A DNA stretch of 64,000 nucleotides from the NCBI RefSeq assembly GCF_011044495.1, contig NZ_CP049143.1, positions 372,001 to 436,000 of the forward strand, in the 5' to 3' direction. Made by a program: the position numbers and the translations under genes. The notes under the pieces were generated by a model that was not told the origin of the DNA, searched no databases, and saw only the letters and a list, made by a program, of their open reading frames with translations. Numbering within the stretch: the stretch's first letter is position 1; every line of letters starts with the position of its first letter. Source of the stretch: Roseimicrobium sp. ORNL1 (GTDB lineage: Bacteria; Verrucomicrobiota; Verrucomicrobiia; Verrucomicrobiales; Verrucomicrobiaceae). This document shows positions 45,301 to 53,355 of this stretch, one piece after another.

Positions 45301-48300
45301 GGTGAGCGGAGTCATCGCCAACAACAGCGGAAACAATACCCTGGCCAGTCATGTGTTTTTCAATAACGCCACCGGCACCCTTCGCCTCACGGGCGTGAAC
45401 ACGTTCACAGGCAGAACGTTGTCCGCTGGCGGCGGTGCGATCGCCATCTCCCAGGATCGGAACCTGGGCCTCGCGCCTACTTCGCCGGTGGTGGACTCCA
45501 TCATCCTGGCAGGCTCCGGACGGCTTCGCATTGAGGAGAGCTTTGCACTCGATGTGAATCGCAGCATCGGTATCGGCAACAGTGGTGGTGGCGCTGCGAC
45601 CGGGAGCATCGAAGTGATCACCGATAAGGTATTTACGGTGAACGGCACCATCACAAATCGCACGGTGAATTCGAACGGCTCTCCCACGACGGGCTCTCCC
45701 AACGTGGGATCGCTGACGAAAACGGGGAACGGCGTGCTGGTGCTCGGTGGGACCAATACCTACGGTGGTACTACCACAGTAAGTGCCGGTATTCTGAGAG
45801 TGACTTCTGCCAATGCCCTGGGGACAACCTCGACGGGAACGACCGTGAGTGCCGGGGCCCATTTGGAACTTGCCAACGGCGTCACCGTCACGGGAGAGAC
45901 GCTGACCATCAGTGGCAGCGGTCGTTCCGTCGCTTCCCCAGATTCACCGGGGGTAAATCGCGGCGCGCTGCAAGTGGTTGCCGGAGGCACCGCGACCTGG
46001 GCAGGAGATATCATACTCAACAATGCAGTCAGCCGCATCGGCACACAGGCAGGTGGCACCCTGCTCGTGACCGGGGTGATTTCCGACGGGGCGAATAACT
46101 TTGCCCTTCAGATCGGTGCGGATAACACGAATGGGACGGTAGTTCTCAGTGGGGCCAACAACTACGGTGATGGTCTCACGGCCAGCACCCAGATCATTCG
46201 CGGCACGCTCAAACTGGGTGCGCACAATACGCTGCCCACGGTGACGGTGTTGGACGTGCATTCGCCCACGACCATTCCCTCGGAAGTGTCCACGGTGGAT
46301 CTGAACGGGTTCAACCAGGCCATCGCTGTGCTTCAGGGTACCGGAGCATCTGCCACGAATGCTTTTGTCACCAATACAAACACGGTCACGGCAAGCACGC
46401 TCACCATCAATCAGGACTCCTCCTCGACATTCGCTGGAACCCTCACAGGAAATCTCTTTGTCGTGAAGAACGGCACGGGAACTCTGACCCTCAGCGGGCC
46501 GAACTCCTTCCGTGGAAATCTAACGGTGAACAACGGCTCGCTGATCCTTTCCGGCAACAATACATATCTGGGCGACACCATCATCAACGGCGGCACCGTG
46601 CTCCTCAGCGGAGGGAATGCGATTCCGGACGGTGCGAGCAAGGGGGATGTCTACGTGAACGGCGGGGCCACGACTGCAGGATCGCTGGACCTCAACAACT
46701 CGGCAGAAACCATCAACGGGCTCAACGGCTCCTCCGGCGCGGTGCAGGGCCGCATCTTCAACAATGCGACCAACACCACCGCACGAGTGCTCACCATTGG
46801 CGCAGACGGAAGTAACGGCAGCTACGCGGGCCAGATCCTCGACAACTCCGGAGGTGCGGCCCTGGGTGTGGTGGCGATTACCAAAATCGGCCGGGGCACC
46901 CAGACATTCTCGGGAGCCAACACCTCCACGGGAGCCATCACCATTTACAATGGGACATTGGAGTTCGACTACTCCGCAGGGGCTGACGTGTTGAACGGCC
47001 AGAACTTCGCGCTGCGCAATGGCACCATCTCCTTCAAGGGGAATGGAACCGGCACCACCGATGAAACGATCGGCACCCTCTCCACCCTGGCCATCAGTGC
47101 CAATCGCATTGTGATCTCAAACAATGGTGGGACGGGTACCACAGTCACGACAGGCGCGTGGAACTCAGGCGGAGGCACCTCGGGGATTTTTGTGGACGTG
47201 TCTGCAGGTGGTGTGCTCAAAACGACCACGGCGTTCGGCACGGCAGATGGCACCAGCTTTGCCATCAAGAACGGCATCCTCATGGCTGGAACCAGCGCAG
47301 GCGGTGCTAACGGCTATCGTGGCATGGTACTCGTGAAGGATGCTACCGGCGTGGGCTTTGCCACGCAGAATGCCAGCAATGAAATCGTGCGGTACACCGG
47401 CGCGACGGCATTGGTGGCCGCGTCCAATTCCGTGACGACAAACTACATCATGTCCGCGGACCTGACCAAGACGGGCACGGCCTTCCAATTCTCCACGCTC
47501 CAGATTGACACAGGTTCGACCTTCACCGCGGGGGAAAGCATCGACCTCAACATTGGCGGCAGCACCATGCTTACATCTGGATCCGGGAATGGCCACGCCA
47601 TCCTGGTTACGGGTGCCAATGACGCGAGCATTACCGGCACACATGCCAACGCCGTGCTGAACTCCCTGTTCGTGGCCAATCACGGCACGGGAACCTTCAC
47701 CCTCGGCGTGAGCATGAATGGCCAGGCACTCGTGAACTTCGGATCCGGTCTCACGATTTACAACCGGGCGGAGCTTCCCGGTGATGTGTATGCCGCTGGA
47801 GGCACCCTGCGCTTCACCCAGAACATGACGCACACCGGCGGCCTGATGCGCATTCTCGGCGATGGCATCTTCGAGATCGGCGCGGACCTGAACGGAGCAA
47901 ATACAGGCGACTTTGACCGCACCATGGGTTCCGGGTTGGTGATGATTGGCAATGGGGGATTCAGCGCCTTCAGTGCCAATCGCCTGGTGAGCATCGGCGG
48001 GGCTTCCCCGACTGCCCTGACCTGGGGCGCTGGTAATTTCATGGCGTCCTCTGATGGAACAGACGGGAACTACGTCCTCATGTTGGGCTCCAGCACGTCC
48101 AACGCCATGCTGGACTTCGCCAACAGCATCAACCTTGGTACTCGCACCCGGACGGTTGATGTCGGCAATGGTGTGAATCTCAACGACGTGGATGCGCGCC
48201 TCTCGGGTGCCCTCAGTGGCGCCAATGGTGCACTTGAAAAGATCGGTGCCGGTACTCTCGAGGTCACGGGAGCGAACACCTACGGCATGGGCACGACCAT

Positions 48301-48961
48301 TGCCGCAGGAACCTTCCTGGCAAACAATACGACGGGATCTGCCACGGGCACAGGGGAGGTGGTGGTGCAGTCGGGTGCGAAGCTTGGTGGCACGGGTACT
48401 GTCACGGCCTCCACCGGCACGCGGAACATCACGGTGGGCAGTGGCGCAACATTGATGGTGGGAAATACACACACCGTATCCACCGGCAGTGGCGGAGTGG
48501 CCTCGGCCCTGAGTCTGCAGACCAGTGCTGGCGGCGTGATTACTCTGGGTGGCACGGTACAGCTCGATTTGTTCGGAAACACCAACAACGGCTCAGGCAC
48601 GAACCCCGCCTCAGACAATGACGTGCTTCGCCTCACCAGCGAAACTTCGGTGGTGGTGGATGGCATTCTGGCGATCGTCGATACCACGAATACCTCGCTG
48701 ACTTGGGGACTGGGAGCCACGTGGCAGCTCATCGACTGGTCCATGGTTACCGCAGCCGTGCATAACTCTGGCACTTTTGATGATATCCTGCTGCCTACCC
48801 TAAATACGGGCCTGACCTGGGATACTTCGAAACTCTATATCGATGGCACCATCTCTGTCGCGGGCGTCGTGCCTGAGCCGAGCCGCGCGCTTCTGCTGCT
48901 GGCCGGTGGGATGGCGCTGATCATGCGCCGTCGTCGGTCACGGGAACAGGCTGTGGCGTGA
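42338..48961 (+). CDS. Giant autotransporter-repeat surface protein with PEP-CTERM anchor
   Basis: 2207 residues from the ATG at 42338 (the TTG at 42305 is less likely). Signal peptide about 1-30. At least eight copies of the autotransporter-associated beta-strand repeat, core [LI]xKxGxGTLxLxGxNTYxGxT, occur near nucleotides 42750, 43550, 44450, 44920, 45710, 46460, 46880 and 48230, separated by Gly/Asn/Thr/Ser-rich beta-helix sequence. The C-terminus is not a beta-barrel but a PEP-CTERM signal: PEP at 48872-48880, about 16 hydrophobic residues, then RRRRSR. So it is probably sorted by an exosortase and attached to the surface or exopolysaccharide. No exosortase gene lies in the window. Convergent with the AraC gene, 9 bp between stops. 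Confidence 0.93.
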   Translation: MRFLISRRLARSIFYLVLVAGAITASCLRADILQWDTGVGTAGVQDGGGNWQVGSGNWLNQTTATPDVVWADGNDAVFGGGTGAAGTVTLLGPISAKSLTFDPPGSGTYTITGNVLTIVDGLITANASASITSVINGSAGLTKAGAGTLTLGGANANTYGGTATVSNGVLLLSKTAGQNAITGNLNITGGGKLRFGANNQVADSSAVTVSGSGSVFNGDGVNTGVANLNETIGSLTVVGGTVNSGTGTTGLVVTGVASFTGGASTAIFVGNSGAQVSVNELRITGMNAVAGGTVGTANSFTLYGNSTTVRSTLTVGSGGLSLDGSTLNLRQGGAGAQGSRLILNGDVTTLGASASRINLDTIGGTTGAVGVELSSSAAVVSRTFNTGANLTINVGLGNGAATTASIVKTGAGTLTLSSLNTFNGTTTVQQGGMILDGANGRLSNTTALMLTGGSSLLNGSATAATNSGVIDRINSAATLTLGGSTFTHAVTTDGNSHSQTLASLTIAQGASTINANGTTGTNTLTFTGAGGGGYVRQARGTVNFNNTGLTIAFTNAPTAGGGSSVSGGANAILVGATLNGRDFIAAQAGTLTAATYVPTGTTDWFTGANMDVTGTNPAPYAATSINSLRYNTAGAFTVTLTGTHTIDSGMILVTDQVGANASTLTGGVLRGSLNGELVVFQNNLGVAGMFTIGSNIENNGGATGLTKAGLGILSLIGANTYTGQTYVSAGVLRAVEGVGLSSGSNLNVVGGVFAPGSVAEFTRALGAGAGEIQLSGPAVGFTAVGNAATINLGGASGTLQWGSAFFNPTVLVLNDANADNAIEFKNGLDLNGAVRTITTTSAAANAATISGIISNSTGTAGMIKTGAGTLILSGANTYGGATTLTQGVLAAGHNSAFGTSTVVLNGGTLQAAGGSRSVANNVVLAANSTVSGTNSLTVTGSFTFGADGNDITNAMTGGAVFELAGNVYLSNSETSSFVGEFFGGGTTLVSGVIANNSGNNTLASHVFFNNATGTLRLTGVNTFTGRTLSAGGGAIAISQDRNLGLAPTSPVVDSIILAGSGRLRIEESFALDVNRSIGIGNSGGGAATGSIEVITDKVFTVNGTITNRTVNSNGSPTTGSPNVGSLTKTGNGVLVLGGTNTYGGTTTVSAGILRVTSANALGTTSTGTTVSAGAHLELANGVTVTGETLTISGSGRSVASPDSPGVNRGALQVVAGGTATWAGDIILNNAVSRIGTQAGGTLLVTGVISDGANNFALQIGADNTNGTVVLSGANNYGDGLTASTQIIRGTLKLGAHNTLPTVTVLDVHSPTTIPSEVSTVDLNGFNQAIAVLQGTGASATNAFVTNTNTVTASTLTINQDSSSTFAGTLTGNLFVVKNGTGTLTLSGPNSFRGNLTVNNGSLILSGNNTYLGDTIINGGTVLLSGGNAIPDGASKGDVYVNGGATTAGSLDLNNSAETINGLNGSSGAVQGRIFNNATNTTARVLTIGADGSNGSYAGQILDNSGGAALGVVAITKIGRGTQTFSGANTSTGAITIYNGTLEFDYSAGADVLNGQNFALRNGTISFKGNGTGTTDETIGTLSTLAISANRIVISNNGGTGTTVTTGAWNSGGGTSGIFVDVSAGGVLKTTTAFGTADGTSFAIKNGILMAGTSAGGANGYRGMVLVKDATGVGFATQNASNEIVRYTGATALVAASNSVTTNYIMSADLTKTGTAFQFSTLQIDTGSTFTAGESIDLNIGGSTMLTSGSGNGHAILVTGANDASITGTHANAVLNSLFVANHGTGTFTLGVSMNGQALVNFGSGLTIYNRAELPGDVYAAGGTLRFTQNMTHTGGLMRILGDGIFEIGADLNGANTGDFDRTMGSGLVMIGNGGFSAFSANRLVSIGGASPTALTWGAGNFMASSDGTDGNYVLMLGSSTSNAMLDFANSINLGTRTRTVDVGNGVNLNDVDARLSGALSGANGALEKIGAGTLEVTGANTYGMGTTIAAGTFLANNTTGSATGTGEVVVQSGAKLGGTGTVTASTGTRNITVGSGATLMVGNTHTVSTGSGGVASALSLQTSAGGVITLGGTVQLDLFGNTNNGSGTNPASDNDVLRLTSETSVVVDGILAIVDTTNTSLTWGLGATWQLIDWSMVTAAVHNSGTFDDILLPTLNTGLTWDTSKLYIDGTISVAGVVPEPSRALLLLAGGMALIMRRRRSREQAVA

Positions 48962-48970
48962 GTGCCTGTA

Positions 48971-49864
48971 TCAACCAAGCGCGCTGCGGCGGAACTGCTG
49001 CCGGTACGCACGTGGAGAGGCACCCATGAGGCGCTGGAACTGGCGGTTGAAATTCGCGAGATTTTCAAAGCCACAGTCCAGCGCGATGTCTGCCACCTTG
49101 TCATCCGTTTCGGCGAGGCGCGAGCAGGCGCGGCCCACACGGAGTTCATTCACGTACTGTGGCAGGGTTTTGCCCGTGCGTGTTTTAAAGAAGCGGCTGA
49201 AGGCACCGGCGCTCAGGCTCGCCTTGGCGGCCACGGCCTCGCGGGAGATGGGCTCCGTGAGATGCTCATGGATGTAGCCGAACACGCGGCCCATGCGACC
49301 CTGGTCCGTCTCGTGGAGTTCGGGCCGGAATCCAGCACTCGCGAGTGGCTTCAGATCGCGTGACTGGGAAAGGTCCTGCAGGATGTGGAGCAACTCAATG
49401 ACCTTCGGCAGGCCTGCGGCCTTTGCCATGCTCTGCATGCGCTGGGCGATTTTCACCCGCGTGCTGCCGCCGACTTGCAGTCCACGATTGGCACGCTTCA
49501 AAAGCGCGCGCACCGGTTCCATCTCCGGCTTGCGCATGAATTCTTCTCCCAGGAAGTCATCGCGGAAACGGGTGACGATGGCGTGGACCGCATCCGTCGC
49601 CAGAGGTTTCTCCATGTCATCCTGATGCCAGACGTGAGGCACATTCCCGCCCACCAGCACGAGATCGCCTCCGATAAGGGGTGCGATGCTGTCGCCCACG
49701 ACGCGGTGGCCACGGCTCTTGAGAACGAGCGTGAGCTGGTGTTCCGGATGAAAGTGCCATTGCGCGCCGTAGCCGCTGCCCTGGACAACTTCGCAATGGA
49801 AGGACTCCCACTCGCGCTGTGGAGTGTTCTCGAGCACTGGCCGTGCCTTGGTGGTGTGTCTCAT
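48971..49864 (-). CDS. AraC-family regulator with N-terminal cupin
   Basis: 297 residues from the ATG at 49864; an in-frame start at 49945 runs into the blaI promoter region. N-terminal cupin (about 25-95; QWHFHPEHQLTLVL, GGNVPHVWH) likely binds a small effector. Two helix-turn-helix motifs follow: EPISREAVAAKASLSAGAFSRFFK and DKVADIALDCGFENLANFNRQF, with the terminal ASPRAYR typical of AraC proteins. Divergent from blaI (148 bp between starts), convergent with the giant surface protein gene. Target unknown; local control of the surface protein or a sugar pathway are both possible. Confidence 0.9.
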   Translation of the reverse strand: MRHTTKARPVLENTPQREWESFHCEVVQGSGYGAQWHFHPEHQLTLVLKSRGHRVVGDSIAPLIGGDLVLVGGNVPHVWHQDDMEKPLATDAVHAIVTRFRDDFLGEEFMRKPEMEPVRALLKRANRGLQVGGSTRVKIAQRMQSMAKAAGLPKVIELLHILQDLSQSRDLKPLASAGFRPELHETDQGRMGRVFGYIHEHLTEPISREAVAAKASLSAGAFSRFFKTRTGKTLPQYVNELRVGRACSRLAETDDKVADIALDCGFENLANFNRQFQRLMGASPRAYRQQFRRSALG

Positions 49865-49962
49865 GGTGAGAAATACAAAAGTATCAGTTTCCCGGCGGAG
49901 GGCAATGGCCTTGTTTTTTCCGCGTGCACAAAATCCGGGAGCCATAAGGCAGTGAAAAATGC

Positions 49963-50000
49963 ACTACAATTGTAGTTGACTGGTGCACTACAACTGTAGC
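49963..50000. promoter_or_regulatory. Tandem BlaI/MecI-type operators and promoter of blaI-blaR
   Basis: Two near-identical dyads lie upstream of the blaI-like gene: ACTACAATTGTAGT (49963-49976, perfect) and CTACAACTGTAG (49988-49999, one mismatch). Both share GCACTACAA and TGTAG, their centres 24 bp apart. TACA-n-TGTA is the known BlaI/MecI operator core. TTGACT at 49976-49981 is a good -35 located between them; CATCAT (50000-50005) or TAGCAT (49997-50002) could be the -10. Repressor binding would block this promoter, so autoregulation is likely. With CATCAT the transcript would begin near the ATG at 50013, almost leaderless. Confidence 0.75.
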
Positions 50001-50012
50001 ATCATCGGTCCC

Positions 50013-50396
50013 ATGTCTCTGCCTGCTGTTTCAAATTCAGAATGGACGGTCATGGAACTGCTGTGGGAAAAGTCCCCTCAGACAGCCGCCGAGGTCATCG
50101 CCGCGCTCCGGGAATCCACCGGTTGGGCGCCGAATACGATCCGCACCTTGCTGGCCCGGCTTGTCGAGAAAGGCGCTCTCAAGGCGAAGGATAACGATGC
50201 CGGCGTGCGTGAGTTTGCCCCCGCAGTGAGGCGGGATGCCGTGGTGCGGGCCGAGAGCAAAACCTTCCTGCAGCGTGTCTTCCGAGGCGCAGAGAAGACG
50301 CTGCTGGCCCACTTTGCCTCCAACGCGAAGCTCACTCCAGAAGAGGTGAAGGAACTGAAAAAGCTGCTCGACGAAAACGTGAAGTCTAAGTCATGA
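50013..50396 (+). CDS. BlaI/MecI/CopY-family transcriptional repressor
   Basis: 127 residues from the ATG at 50013, following the operators; the in-frame ATG at 49983 would place the start inside the second operator. Winged helix over about residues 5-70: EWTVMELLWEKSPQTAAEVIAAL and PNTIRTLLARLVEKGAL, classic for the family. The C-terminal helices mediate dimerisation; the linker between them is where BlaR1-type peptidases cut MecI/BlaI. Its stop codon overlaps the start of the peptidase gene (ATGA), so sensor and repressor are made together. Confidence 0.94.
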   Translation: MSLPAVSNSEWTVMELLWEKSPQTAAEVIAALRESTGWAPNTIRTLLARLVEKGALKAKDNDAGVREFAPAVRRDAVVRAESKTFLQRVFRGAEKTLLAHFASNAKLTPEEVKELKKLLDENVKSKS

Positions 50397-53245
50397 ACAT
50401 GCCTGCTCTCCATAAGCTCACCGTGGCGTTCGATTTCGCCCTGCATGCCTCCCTGCTTGGTGCCGTGGGGGTGATCCTGGTTCTGACCATCCGCGGGACC
50501 CTGGGGCGATACATCGCGCCAGTCGCCCGTGGCTGGCTCTGGCTGCCCGTGGCCTTGCTCTGCCTGAGTCCACGGCTTCCCAGTGTGGTTGGTCGGAGTG
50601 TGTCTCCTGAGGTGATTCCAGCAACGGTCCGTGAGGCGCTAGCTCCAGTGAATACGCCCGTGGTGGTACGCGGTGAACCCCAGTTGCTATCCAACCATCC
50701 GATGCCTGCGCCGCAAGCTCCCGGCACAACGCTCACGTTGCGGGAGAAGCTGGCGATTGGCTGGGGAGCAGGGAGCATTGCCATCTTCGGCTTCTGGTTC
50801 GTGGCCTATGCGAGCTTGTGGAAGCGCATCCATCGCGAGAAGGGAACGGTGAGCCAGCGCCTGGCGGAAGAGTTTCGCGACTGTGTACGCACGTCGGGTC
50901 TCAGGCGTGCTCCGGGATTGATTGTCACCAGAGCCGTGGACAATCCAGCCGTCGCAGGTTTGTGGCGTCCTGTCGTGCTGATGCCGCCCGGCCTCGCGGA
51001 CTCCATGCAGCGTGAATCACTGCGTCATGTGCTGCTGCATGAGCTGGGTCACATTCGCCGTGGGGATCTGTGGCTGCATTGGCTCTCGGCCATCATGGTG
51101 GCGCTGCATTGGTTCAATCCACTTCTCTGGCTGGCATCGCGAAAGTTCCGAGCTGACCGCGAGGCCGCGTGTGATGCCGAAGTGATTGGCGCCTCTGGAA
51201 ATGCTGCACATGCTTATGGTGAAACCCTGCTGGCTCTCGGCGCACGGGTGCCGCGAATGCTGTCACCCCGTCTGATGGCAGGTATTCTGGGTAGCGCAGA
51301 TCTGGTGAAACAGCGCATCGTCGATATTGCACGTCTGGGGAAGACGTCGCGGCTCGCAGGGTGGCTGGCATTTCTCGTGGTGATGAGCGGCACGGCCGCC
51401 ATTGCCCTTGCCGCGGCTGAGCCAGGCAGTGCAACGACCATCGGAGATCCCCCCGTAAAGACTGAGACTTCGCAAGCGGCAGCGGAACTGTACACGCGTA
51501 CCTACAAGGTCCCCCCGGACTTTCTCCAGTGGGCGCAGGAGCAGAATTCGCAACCATCGACGGAGAAGGGCTCAGGGAAGAAACTCACAGCAGTCCAGAT
51601 ACTGACGAATGTCGGCGTGCCCTTTCCCGAGGGAGCGAGCGCAGTCTTTGTGGCGAGCACGTCGCAGATGATCGTGAGGAACACCGCGGCCAACCACGAC
51701 ATCATCAAGGCGCTTGTGGAGGTAAATGCGGCGAACCCGATCCGGCAGGTTTACGTCACCTGTCAGCTGGTGGTCTTCAAGGAGGGGAGTAAGCCGGAAT
51801 TACTCGGCATTTCCTTCACTGAGCCGAACCAGGCCATCAAAGTGGAGTCGACCACGGGAGATGAGAAGCCTGTGATGGTGCAGCATCCTTCACCGTCACC
51901 GTTTGCTGTGTCGGGTGTCTTCACCAATCCCCAGTTTGCAGTCATCTGGAGAACGCTGGCGGGCAAGGATAAATCATCATCCAGTGTTCCTTCCAGCGGA
52001 GGGGCGGATGTTCCCTTCAAGAATCTCTCGTCTGAGGTGCAGGCGGTCATCCAGATGCCTTCCGTCACCACGCGTAGTGGGCAGAGGGCCACCCTGGAAA
52101 CGATACGGGAGTTCATCTATCCCACCGAGTATGACAAGAAGCCTTCAGAGAAGTCGGGAGGGAAAGTCGAGTACACGCCGAAGGCCTTCGAAATGCAGCC
52201 CCTCGGTTTCGTAATGGAAATGGAGCCAGTGATTGGGCCGGATGGGTACACGATTGATCTTGCGATGACACCGCAGTTGCGAACGTTCACAGGGTGGGTG
52301 GATCATGCTCTCGCAGATGGCGCGAAGGTCAAACAGCCCACCTTCAGCACTCACAAGGCGACCACTTCGGTGACCATCTGGGATGGGCAGACGGTGGCTT
52401 TTGCCGGGGAGGCTCACATCGCGCCATTCCTCATGGATCCGTCCTTGAAGAGCGAAGCCGCCGTGCTGGGGAAGGTGCATCCCATGCTGCTCTTTGTGAC
52501 AACGCAGATGATCGATCCCTCAGGCCATCGGGTGAAGCCGAGAGAGGGATTGGAGGGGAAGACAAACGCTTCTGACCCAGTCCCGCCTGTTTCAGATTCC
52601 AAGACGGCGGGCGCTTCACATGGAAAGGGGACCAGCCGGGCACGTATTGACGTGGGCACCGATTATAGGCCACCCAATCCAAATCAGACCGAGGAACAAA
52701 CCACTACAGACTTCGTGGGACTACAAATCGAATTTCTCAAGAGCCCACAGTTGCGCAAACGGGCTGAGGAGCGCATGAAGATCTGGAACCCTGACGTGGA
52801 GACAGCGCCGGTGGTCTTGACAGCTGAGAGGGTGCGGGACACGACTCAGGTGGAAGTCTTCGCTTCCGCGACTGGAAGTACCGCCTATGCCAGGCTCTTT
52901 CTGGATTGCCTCCTGGATGAAATGGCGGCGTTCCGCCAGGAAAGAATTCGGGACCAGCTGAATAGTGGGGCTCGCAGCCGTGTAGTTGATAGACTCTATG
53001 AGAAAGAAACTGAGGTGAAAGAACTCATGGAAAAGTTCGCGCGAGCAACCCGGGAAAATGCAGCCCAACAAAAGCTGGATGAAATAAAAGCAGATCTAGC
53101 TCGCGTGCGAGGCGACCTGCAAGCTTGGGAAGAGAAGCGTAAACAAGTGGAAACCGCCATGTTACCCGAGAGAAGGGCAGTTGAACGGGCAAAACCTTTT
53201 CAAATCATCGAACATCCCACTACGATTGAGACTGGAGAAAAGTAG
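50393..53245 (+). CDS. BlaR1-like M56 peptidase fused to secretin-like and Wzz-like regions
   Basis: 950 residues. Residues 1-345 are a BlaR1/MecR1-type membrane metallopeptidase: HELGH at 216-220, third zinc ligand Glu in REAACDAE (about 257), and membrane helices near 16-34, 44-60, 124-141, 228-247 and 322-341. Instead of a penicillin-binding sensor, about 366-445 resembles a secretin N-domain (YKVPPDFL...FVASTSQMIVRNT) and 450-712 a secretin-like core (MPSVTTRSGQRATLETIREF, LGFVMEMEPVIG, VTIWDGQTVAF). From about 750 a Wzz/GumC-like stretch follows (LQIEFLKSPQLRKRAEERM, ASATGSTAYARLFLDCLLDEM), with a coiled coil at 880-925 and an AKPFQIIEHP end. Adjacent to its BlaI-type repressor, it probably senses an envelope signal, not a beta-lactam. 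Confidence 0.85.
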   Translation: MNMPALHKLTVAFDFALHASLLGAVGVILVLTIRGTLGRYIAPVARGWLWLPVALLCLSPRLPSVVGRSVSPEVIPATVREALAPVNTPVVVRGEPQLLSNHPMPAPQAPGTTLTLREKLAIGWGAGSIAIFGFWFVAYASLWKRIHREKGTVSQRLAEEFRDCVRTSGLRRAPGLIVTRAVDNPAVAGLWRPVVLMPPGLADSMQRESLRHVLLHELGHIRRGDLWLHWLSAIMVALHWFNPLLWLASRKFRADREAACDAEVIGASGNAAHAYGETLLALGARVPRMLSPRLMAGILGSADLVKQRIVDIARLGKTSRLAGWLAFLVVMSGTAAIALAAAEPGSATTIGDPPVKTETSQAAAELYTRTYKVPPDFLQWAQEQNSQPSTEKGSGKKLTAVQILTNVGVPFPEGASAVFVASTSQMIVRNTAANHDIIKALVEVNAANPIRQVYVTCQLVVFKEGSKPELLGISFTEPNQAIKVESTTGDEKPVMVQHPSPSPFAVSGVFTNPQFAVIWRTLAGKDKSSSSVPSSGGADVPFKNLSSEVQAVIQMPSVTTRSGQRATLETIREFIYPTEYDKKPSEKSGGKVEYTPKAFEMQPLGFVMEMEPVIGPDGYTIDLAMTPQLRTFTGWVDHALADGAKVKQPTFSTHKATTSVTIWDGQTVAFAGEAHIAPFLMDPSLKSEAAVLGKVHPMLLFVTTQMIDPSGHRVKPREGLEGKTNASDPVPPVSDSKTAGASHGKGTSRARIDVGTDYRPPNPNQTEEQTTTDFVGLQIEFLKSPQLRKRAEERMKIWNPDVETAPVVLTAERVRDTTQVEVFASATGSTAYARLFLDCLLDEMAAFRQERIRDQLNSGARSRVVDRLYEKETEVKELMEKFARATRENAAQQKLDEIKADLARVRGDLQAWEEKRKQVETAMLPERRAVERAKPFQIIEHPTTIETGEK

Positions 53246-53289
53246 CAATGCTGCTGCTCTCCGAAGGGGCATTTCAAACTGCCCAAATC

Positions 53290-53298
53290 ACAATTGTA
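53290..53298. promoter_or_regulatory. Possible third BlaI-type operator upstream of the aminotransferase gene
   Basis: ACAATTGTA matches the core of the perfect BlaI operator at 49963-49976, but the flanking bases differ (TC on the left, TC on the right, where the operators have CT/AG). It lies 58 bp upstream of the aminotransferase ATG, in the 110-bp gap after the BlaR-like gene. Eight-base palindromes are common, so this is weak by itself. Confidence 0.25.
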
Positions 53299-53355
53299 TC
53301 ACAAGGCATTGCCCGCAGAGTAGCGGCTTCCTCATGTAGGAGTTAGCCTGCTTAC

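Noticed and set aside
47165-48472. 435-codon minus-strand frame opposite the autotransporter-repeat protein
   Set aside because: Antisense to repetitive Gly/Thr/Asn codons, which keep the opposite frames open; composition Ala/Gly/Arg/His.
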